A program made the translations under genes and the position numbers. 64,000 bases of DNA from contig JAGMVK010000002.1 in assembly GCA_020747065.1 (NCBI GenBank), positions 1,364,001 to 1,428,000 on the forward strand. Reading direction: 5' to 3'. This DNA comes from Cadophora sp. MPI-SDFR-AT-0126. Its lineage: Eukaryota > Ascomycota > Leotiomycetes > Helotiales > Ploettnerulaceae. The notes below the pieces were generated by a model, which was given only the letters and a program-made list of their open reading frames with translations, did no database searches and was not told the origin of the DNA. The number at the start of each line of letters is the position of its first letter. Position 1 is the first letter of the stretch. Below, in pieces: positions 57,877 to 64,000 of the stretch.

Positions 57877-59446
57877 TGTAACGTTGAAGTAACGGAAGTG
57901 CTGGAAATAGGGGTACTTAGGTTTAGCCGGAATATTACCGGACGGAAGCCGGACCAGATTCGTGTATATATAGGACCGCTCCTACTGTAAGGGCTCCTTA
58001 CCTTCTTATTTCCTTTGTACTAGACCTATAATATTACTATTTACCTATCCTCTTACTCTTATACTTAATATTGCACTTAGTAATATTATGTTATTATATT
58101 AAATAAGAAGGTTACTCCCGCTAGGGACGGCTTATATAATATCCTACTACCTAGAAGATATAGTTAACTGATTCTTATCTAAATCACCCCTAATTACTAT
58201 CCTTAAAGAGTTAGGATTCTAGAGATCTCCTGAATGAACTAATGAACTAGGGTTTGGTTCTACTCGTCGTAAATTAGTATAATTAGAGTAGAGTAGTCTT
58301 TATTAATAGAGACTCTAAATAACCCCCTTTATATAGAGGCTACTATAGATAAATTTAAGGTATCGTAACTATTACTACCGGAACCCTTAAGTTTATAAAA
58401 CTCTCTTAAACTACCTTCGTTCTCCTTCAGAACGTAACTACGTAACTCCTACTACCTATAGAGTTACGGTGTATAAAAACTACCCTAATGCCAGTATCCC
58501 TTACTAGGAAATTACGAAGTGTCCCTTTAATACTCCTGGAACCCCTATTTCGGGACTGACCTGAATCACGCCTGAATCTTCTTCTATTCTTGTTATAGAT
58601 ACTATTAATACAATAGGTCCGTCTAGCGGAGCTACTAATAACACTCTTAACTCTTTAACTCTAGCTGGAAGCTTTTCTAGCTGTAGGACTTAAGGTAATA
58701 AAGGCAAAGGTCGCGTAAACTAAGATAAGAGAGACTTTAGTAACTTAGACGTATTAAGAGGAATTATCTAATCTATAGAGAATCGAAATCGTGCTTAAGA
58801 GGCCTCCTTAGCTCGTATTAAGTAATTACTAATTTCCGCTTAAGCTACGCTAGTAGTACCCCCTGCTAATCCTACCTCGATTCCCCTTAGAACCTTACCG
58901 CCGATTATTCGATTAACAGAAAGAGACGAATTAACAGGTCAGAGTAGATGTACCCTATTTAAGCTAGAAAATACCTCCCTTACTATATACGGGGCGGAAT
59001 CGGATGCCTCTTGGGGACCTAAGGTATAGCTTATAGAAAAGATCTCTCCCTTAGACGATAGAACTAACTTGATATTCAAGTAATGGAAAGCTTTAGTTAA
59101 AGATCGATGTCGGTTCAATACCGAATATAAGCCAAGAATCAAACGTAAATATCATGTATATGCATATCAAGCTTGATGGTGTGGAAAATCTGTGTATTTC
59201 TAAGAGGGGGCGGGAGATGCCAGACTATATACTGCCTCCGAAACGCCACCGAATCGCCTCCGCAAGTGGTCCTACCCCCTATTCTAGCTGAGACATGTCC
59301 CGTATGGGCCTGTGGACCAACAATCGATTAGAGGTTAACGCGAGTCTTTACCCAGACGCTCGAGTATAGTGAGCTTTGGTATAGGGATCGATTACTAGCC
59401 TAGCTCGCTCTTACCTAGAGCCTTAATACTTATCTGAAACTAATAT
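57877..59446 (+). mobile_element. Fragment of a RIP-mutated Ty3/gypsy-like element (LTR/gag part)
   Basis: A possible LTR start TGTAACG at 57877 precedes AT-rich DNA. From about 58,840 the plus strand reads gag-like protein (IPLRTLPPIIRLTERDELTG, LFKLENTSLTIYG), and further gag-like sequence continues at 59,323-59,440. The solo copia LTR at 59,108 splits this frame. The intact copia element at 59,447 truncates it on the right as seen here, so the rest may lie beyond that insertion. The family call is tentative. Confidence 0.4.
59103..59327 (-). mobile_element. Solo copia LTR with ATCGA target duplications
   Basis: The LTR occupies 59108-59322 in minus orientation (TGTTGGTCC... to ...GAACCGACA when reversed). 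Identical 5-bp flanks ATCGA lie at 59103-59107 and 59323-59327, so this is a complete insertion reduced to one LTR by LTR-LTR recombination. It carries few RIP-type changes and interrupts a gypsy-like gag frame. Confidence 0.85.
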
Positions 59447-59663
59447 TGTTGGTCCGCAGGCCTATCCAAAGCATGTCTTAGCTAGAATAGGGGGTAGGAC
59501 CACTTACGGGGGTGATTCGGTGGCGTTTCGGGAGGCAGTATATAGTCTAGTACCTCCCACCCCCTCTTAGAAGAAACACAGATTTTCCACACCATCAAGC
59601 TTGATATGCATATACATGATATTTACGTTTGATTCTTGGCTTATATTCGGTATTGAACCGACA
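59447..59663 (+). repeat. 5' LTR of the intact copia element
   Basis: 217 bp, beginning TGTTGGTCCGCAGG and ending TTGAACCGACA, the inverse complement of the solo LTR at 59,108-59,322 with a modest number of differences. The conserved terminal TG...CA is present. The following CTGATCAGTGGTCAATGCG occupies the primer-binding position; I could not match it to a particular tRNA. Confidence 0.88.
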
Positions 59664-59961
59664 CTGATCAGTGGTCAATGCGAACCACAGACAGATAGGT
59701 CACGGCAGGACAAGCGGCGACTCAACGTTGAGTACTTAGCTGTACTTTTCGGGCCATCTTTGAACCTGAATCAACGATTGACGATTCAGTGGGAGGGGAC
59801 CGGCATCACGTTTAGACTGCAAATCTCGTACGGCAGTACGCATAACAACAGCGACGATTCCTCTTCGACAATCGTCAAGTCAATTGCTTGACTTCAGCTA
59901 AGGAGATTCCAAGCAAAAATCAAGTATCAGTTCCGGGACACCACCGAATCAGGTACGAATC

Positions 59962-62900
59962 ATGGCCGAAGAAACACCAGTTACTTCGGATCAGGGTGGG
60001 AGAGAGGAAGAGACAGCTACGGGAGCAGAGGCGGAAGCGGTGGCGATGTGGTCAGGACCGCGACCAGTGGAAACGCCACCAGATGATGCTACGAAGCTCT
60101 CGCAGGAGTTTCGAAAGAACTTCTGCGATGGCCATTCTAAGGGCGAATTCCTATTCCTGGACTTTTGGGAATATTTCGGAAATTGGTCTCCAGGCCACTT
60201 CGCTCGCATCAAGAAGGTGGAACGAATGCACCTACGTGACACGTTACGAGCAAACGGCGTGTTCGTACGGAAGGATAAGACACCAATTACGGTTGCACTC
60301 GCTCAGACAGCTCGAGCCGAAACTAACTTTTGGCCGGAAGAACAGCTGGAGTTGCAGATTCGGAACGCTCCCGACACAGTACCGGACCATATTCAGAACC
60401 CTCGCCAAGCGACAGCTTCGACTACCCAAACACTTCATCAAGGAATGCTACCACCATCTCGACGCAACGGGCCAACTGTAGTGATCGATTCTGCTGAATC
60501 GACTCCTTCAGATGAGGAAGAGGGATTGCGCCAACATATTCCGTTGAGGAGCAATTTCCCAAGAGCCGAGGTGTCTCAGATCTCAGACCATCTCATGACC
60601 CCTGCCCATGTAAGGACCATCATTCCAGACGACGATCTGTACGCCGCGACACCACCAGTTCGTACAAAGAGAGAGTTCTCATTTACCCCTGGGAGAGAAT
60701 CCCTGAATACGGCGCCAAGGTGGAGACCGAACGAGAATCCATTGCCAAACCCCGTACCAATTCCAGAAGTGCACCCACGGGATGGATCTTTGCCCCCATT
60801 TACGGTACCGAGAACAATCGGACCACATACGGAACAGATACGGCCGCCTTGGTATGTCATGGAAACACTGACGCAGGATCAATCGAAATCGCTAGTGAAC
60901 CTTAGCAAGATGTACACCAAAGAGCTTCAGTACAGTGGGTCCAAAGACCACTTGGACGAGAAACTACACATCTTTGCCGACTTCTGCCAGAAAGCAGGTG
61001 TTGATTATGACATTTGGCACCGGGCATTTCCGACGATGCTCCGGGACGGAGCATCTACGTACTATTACCGGTACCTTCAGAACAAAGGGTACAACTTTGA
61101 CGAACTTGTCAAAGCAACACGTACCAATTTCGAGACGGAAGAGAGAGCCAACCAATTCCTCAGCCGATGGTTTAGCTTGACCTTCTTGTCATTTCAAGCT
61201 GAACCTTACCAGAAGGGCAGGCCAATTCTGGTCCAGTTGGAGAACTTTGCCAGAGAGCTGCAGAGCATCCAACTTGGTCTCAAAGACGACAATATGCGGA
61301 ACGACAAAACTTTGCGCGACAAACTCGTGCAGGGAGTTTCAGGTAACCCACTCTTCAAGATGGCACTGTTTCGAGCACCACCAACTTTCCCTACATTGAT
61401 GGACAGTCTTCGCACGGCTCTGAGCGTGGAAACGGCTCATGAGCCGGGATCACGAGTCGGTAAACACACCGATTCAGGGCCGAGTCGACACCGTGCCTAC
61501 GTTGCGGACGGGACGGCCCACTACTCGGACCGAAGGATGAAGTTTTCCGCAGGCAACAAACGCGGAACTACATTCAAGCCCAAGCCAGGTTATACAGGGT
61601 GTATCGTCTGCAAGAAGATGGACTGCCACAGCAGCCGCCATTCTAACGAGGAGCAGGCAGCCTCCAAAGCGCGATACTTTGCTGCACGAAAAGCTGAAGG
61701 TGTGAAACCTACAGAGGCATCATTTCAAGCCTACCTGGCATATGCAGAGGGAGTCGGATCGGGTTCGGGGGACATTCAGGGTCAGTCAGGAAGAGATGAC
61801 CCAGATGACCCCGATAACCAAGACACTTCTTCCGGGATCGATGAAACCTCCACAGATTCGGACAGCGGATGCAGCGATGGATCGGCCAACTTCACAACTG
61901 TGTTCAGTGCCAGTGAGGCAATGTACGATGCGCGGGAAGTGATGGAACAACTTGAAGAGAAGAAGGCCACCCACATCCTGGAAAGCCGGATTCAGAAACC
62001 TCCAGAAAATGAGGCCTATACGACTCAATGGACGGACCGTTTCTTCCAAGGTCTTCTCATTGACACAGGCGCTTCTAACAAAAACGTTGGAGGTCTCAAT
62101 CAATTACGTGCGTTGCAACGGATTCGAAATGTCAAATACGATACCAGCGAGTCGGGTAAGAGTCGGATCAAATTCGGAGCAGGTTCACGACCTTCCCTTG
62201 GAATCGCCACAGTGGATACTCCAGTTGGAATTTTGGATTTCCATATTGTGGATACAGACGTGCCATTCCTGCTATGCTTGCAACAAATGGACAAGATGGG
62301 GGCATACTACGACAACATACAGAATGTGTTGGTTCAAGGTGATAAGAAGTACTTGATTGTACGGAAGGATGATCATCCATGGCTGCTCTTGGACCAAAAT
62401 CATCAACTTGTCGATTCTTCGAACAGTACCATCAACGAGTGCCACCTGACGGAGACAGAGATTCGCCGGCTACATAGGAGATTCGGCCATCCATCGGTAC
62501 AACGGTTGCAACACCTGTTAGATCAAGCAGGCCATGATTCCGATTCCGAGATCATGTTACGAGTCAAAGAGATGTGTGAGCATTGCCAGAAACACGCAGA
62601 CGCTCCACATCGCTTTCGCTTCAAATTGCAAGACGACATCGACTTCAATCACACAGTCTATGTTGATATAGCACAATTTGGGAACCGATATGCACTTCAC
62701 ATGGTCGACGAGGCCACAGGGTTCGGAGCTGCGAAACTGCTCCGAAGGCGCCCCGGATCAGCTACGGCTCAGGCCACCTTCAATGCTTTCAAGTCAGCAT
62801 GGATGGACACATACATTGGGCCCCCAGACTTCGTTGTCTACGACTATGGAACCAACTTCAACTCTGAGGAGTTTCGGGGAGCACTCAGAGCAGTAGGAAG

Positions 62901-64000
62901 TACACCAAAGCTTGTGCCCGTGGAGGCACACCACTCAGTTGGCAAAGTAGAACGGTATCATCGTCCACTCAGGCGTGCCTATGAAATCGTCACAGTAGAG
63001 CATCCCGATCTGAGCGACGAGGATCGATTACAAATGGCTGTCAAAGCTGTCAACGATACAGCTGGACCGAATGGCTTGATTCCTACACTGCTCGTTTTTG
63101 GAGCTTACCCCAGAATGACAGAAATGGATCCTCCAAACCCGTCTATTCAGCAACGTGCGGAAACCATCAAAAAGGCCATGAAAGAAGTACGCAAGGTGCA
63201 TGCTAAACGCCAAGCCAACGATGCGCTGGCAACCCGTAACGGCCCCGGTACGACGCACATTCATGATCTCCGGCTTCAAGATCAAGTTTTGGTATGGCGA
63301 GAAAAGAAAGGCTGGAGAGGACCATACATTTTCTTGGGAATAGAAGGCGAGGCATGCAGGATCGATATGGACAACGGCAGAGTACGCACATTCCGATCAA
63401 CATCTGTGCGCCCATTCAAAACAGATACATCTGGCGTTGAACAAAAGAAAGAAAAAGTGCCAGATGTGACCCGTGAGCCTGGCTCACCAGTCCGAAAAGC
63501 CCACGAAACAGCACCGAAACTCCCCCGAATCACGGTTGAGATCCCATTTATAAAACCAATCCCGGGACTACCAACAATTGATGACGACTACGATGCTAAC
63601 GTGTTTCTGACTGAGAAGGAAACAAGGGATCGAGGGCTATCGATTAAGCTACGCGCAGAGGGCAAGATTACTACACCTGGCCCACCATTCCAGCAGTCCC
63701 GTCGAGTTGAGTATGAGGCTCTCATCAAGAGAGGCGTTTTTATGCCGATTTCCAGAAATGACCCCAGAGCAAGAGGCCACCGCATCTTCAAATCAAGAAT
63801 GGTGGACGAAGTAAAAGGCAAGGAATCATCAACACCATACGAGAAATCGAGGCTCGTTATCCAATGCTTCAACGACAAAGGCAAGAAAGAGATATTAACC
63901 CAATCTCCAACTATTCAACGGGTAAGTCAGCGATTGATCATATCACTGGCCGCTACTATGAGACATCCGAATCAGATCCGAAAGAGATCCGATATGCATC
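59962..64000 (+). CDS. Copia gag-pol polyprotein (partial, open to window end)
   Basis: One uninterrupted frame of 1346 codons from ATG 59962. Order: gag-like region with an acidic, disordered N-terminus; a CX2CX4CX4H zinc motif (residues about 551-564, CIVCKKMDCHSSRH), a variant of the usual CCHC knuckle; aspartic protease LLIDTGAS (catalytic Asp701); integrase with an HHCC zinc finger (HRRFGH... CEHC) and a catalytic triad Asp902, Asp961, Glu997 with 35 residues between the last two; then the beginning of the reverse transcriptase (SRMVDEVK, KSRLVIQCFNDKGKKE). Integrase before RT defines Ty1/copia. All visible catalytic residues are present, so the element could be active if the remaining part is intact. 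The N-terminal start could differ slightly, but no earlier in-frame ATG is evident. Confidence 0.92.
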   Translation, partial: MAEETPVTSDQGGREEETATGAEAEAVAMWSGPRPVETPPDDATKLSQEFRKNFCDGHSKGEFLFLDFWEYFGNWSPGHFARIKKVERMHLRDTLRANGVFVRKDKTPITVALAQTARAETNFWPEEQLELQIRNAPDTVPDHIQNPRQATASTTQTLHQGMLPPSRRNGPTVVIDSAESTPSDEEEGLRQHIPLRSNFPRAEVSQISDHLMTPAHVRTIIPDDDLYAATPPVRTKREFSFTPGRESLNTAPRWRPNENPLPNPVPIPEVHPRDGSLPPFTVPRTIGPHTEQIRPPWYVMETLTQDQSKSLVNLSKMYTKELQYSGSKDHLDEKLHIFADFCQKAGVDYDIWHRAFPTMLRDGASTYYYRYLQNKGYNFDELVKATRTNFETEERANQFLSRWFSLTFLSFQAEPYQKGRPILVQLENFARELQSIQLGLKDDNMRNDKTLRDKLVQGVSGNPLFKMALFRAPPTFPTLMDSLRTALSVETAHEPGSRVGKHTDSGPSRHRAYVADGTAHYSDRRMKFSAGNKRGTTFKPKPGYTGCIVCKKMDCHSSRHSNEEQAASKARYFAARKAEGVKPTEASFQAYLAYAEGVGSGSGDIQGQSGRDDPDDPDNQDTSSGIDETSTDSDSGCSDGSANFTTVFSASEAMYDAREVMEQLEEKKATHILESRIQKPPENEAYTTQWTDRFFQGLLIDTGASNKNVGGLNQLRALQRIRNVKYDTSESGKSRIKFGAGSRPSLGIATVDTPVGILDFHIVDTDVPFLLCLQQMDKMGAYYDNIQNVLVQGDKKYLIVRKDDHPWLLLDQNHQLVDSSNSTINECHLTETEIRRLHRRFGHPSVQRLQHLLDQAGHDSDSEIMLRVKEMCEHCQKHADAPHRFRFKLQDDIDFNHTVYVDIAQFGNRYALHMVDEATGFGAAKLLRRRPGSATAQATFNAFKSAWMDTYIGPPDFVVYDYGTNFNSEEFRGALRAVGSTPKLVPVEAHHSVGKVERYHRPLRRAYEIVTVEHPDLSDEDRLQMAVKAVNDTAGPNGLIPTLLVFGAYPRMTEMDPPNPSIQQRAETIKKAMKEVRKVHAKRQANDALATRNGPGTTHIHDLRLQDQVLVWREKKGWRGPYIFLGIEGEACRIDMDNGRVRTFRSTSVRPFKTDTSGVEQKKEKVPDVTREPGSPVRKAHETAPKLPRITVEIPFIKPIPGLPTIDDDYDANVFLTEKETRDRGLSIKLRAEGKITTPGPPFQQSRRVEYEALIKRGVFMPISRNDPRARGHRIFKSRMVDEVKGKESSTPYEKSRLVIQCFNDKGKKEILTQSPTIQRVSQRLIISLAATMRHPNQIRKRSDMH

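Larger units (their letters stand above)
47300..59446. other. AT-rich, RIP-mutated repeat block
   Basis: About 12 kb with strongly raised A+T, TA-rich dinucleotides, stops in all frames and no open frame above about 80 codons. Comparison of the LTR copies inside and at its right edge shows C-to-T changes at CpA (and G-to-A at TpG), the hallmark of repeat-induced point mutation. Examples: TATCAAGC became TATTAAGC, GATGGTG became AATAGTG, and GCCACCG became GCTACCG. Resolvable contents are listed as separate entries. The stretch 47,300-47,640 holds nothing I can identify. Confidence 0.9.
59447..64000 (+). mobile_element. Intact Ty1/copia retrotransposon, 5' part (continues beyond window)
   Basis: It starts with a 217-bp 5' LTR (TG...CA) followed by an untranslated leader and a single long open frame to the window edge. 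Composition is normal with no RIP signature, in sharp contrast to the adjacent block. By comparison with the RIP-mutated relative (about 8.1 kb including the nested element), roughly 3 kb with the rest of RT, RNase H and the 3' LTR should lie to the right. The 5' flank is AATAT, so the right target duplication can be predicted. Confidence 0.9.

Overview
This is nuclear DNA of a filamentous ascomycete (Pezizomycotina). The evidence is short GT-AG introns (mostly 46-60 nt), fungus-restricted families (Zn(II)2Cys6 regulator, HET domain, fungal STAND N-terminal domain, DUF3431, DUF7704, GPC1-type acyltransferase) and a 12-kb block with the signature of repeat-induced point mutation (RIP). An RGS-LOV photoreceptor resembling Botrytis BcLOV4 suggests, but does not prove, Leotiomycetes.

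Positions 1-47,190 are a gene-bearing, balanced-composition arm. From left to right it holds a truncated Zn2Cys6 regulator (-), a CoA-transferase family III enzyme (+), a 5.4-kb gene-free stretch with a decayed ~150-bp tandem repeat, cohesin SMC1 (-), a GPC1-like glycerophosphocholine acyltransferase (+), APC/C activator Cdh1 (-), a secreted GH32 invertase (+), an RGS-LOV blue-light receptor (-), a DUF3431 protein (-), a divergent pair made of a NACHT STAND protein (-) and a HET-domain protein (+), two tRNA-like sequences (-), a DUF7704 membrane protein (-), an F-box/WD40 protein (+), ribosomal protein eS7 (+) and dynactin p62 (-).

At about 47.3 kb the composition switches sharply to AT-rich, stop-riddled DNA, which runs to 59,446. 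Inside it I can resolve a RIP-mutated full-length Ty1/copia element (49,020-57,132, minus orientation) with matching 215-bp LTRs and ATATA target duplications. A TIR element is nested in it. There is also a relic protein-coding region, a Tc1/mariner transposase relic, the 5' part of an apparent Ty3/gypsy element, and a solo LTR with ATCGA target duplications. From 59,447 to the window end lies the 5' part of an unmutated copia element of the same family, with one open gag-protease-integrase-RT frame.

Most genes are conserved eukaryotic housekeeping genes (cohesin, APC/C, dynactin, ribosome) and do not form a pathway cluster. The most unusual content is the divergent NACHT/HET pair, two self/non-self recognition families sharing a 418-bp intergenic region and each carrying an apparent small frameshift. 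The contrast between RIP-mutated and intact copies of one retrotransposon family side by side is the next most informative feature. Exon structures were built by eye from splice motifs, reading frame and remembered family motifs; no alignment or search was run.
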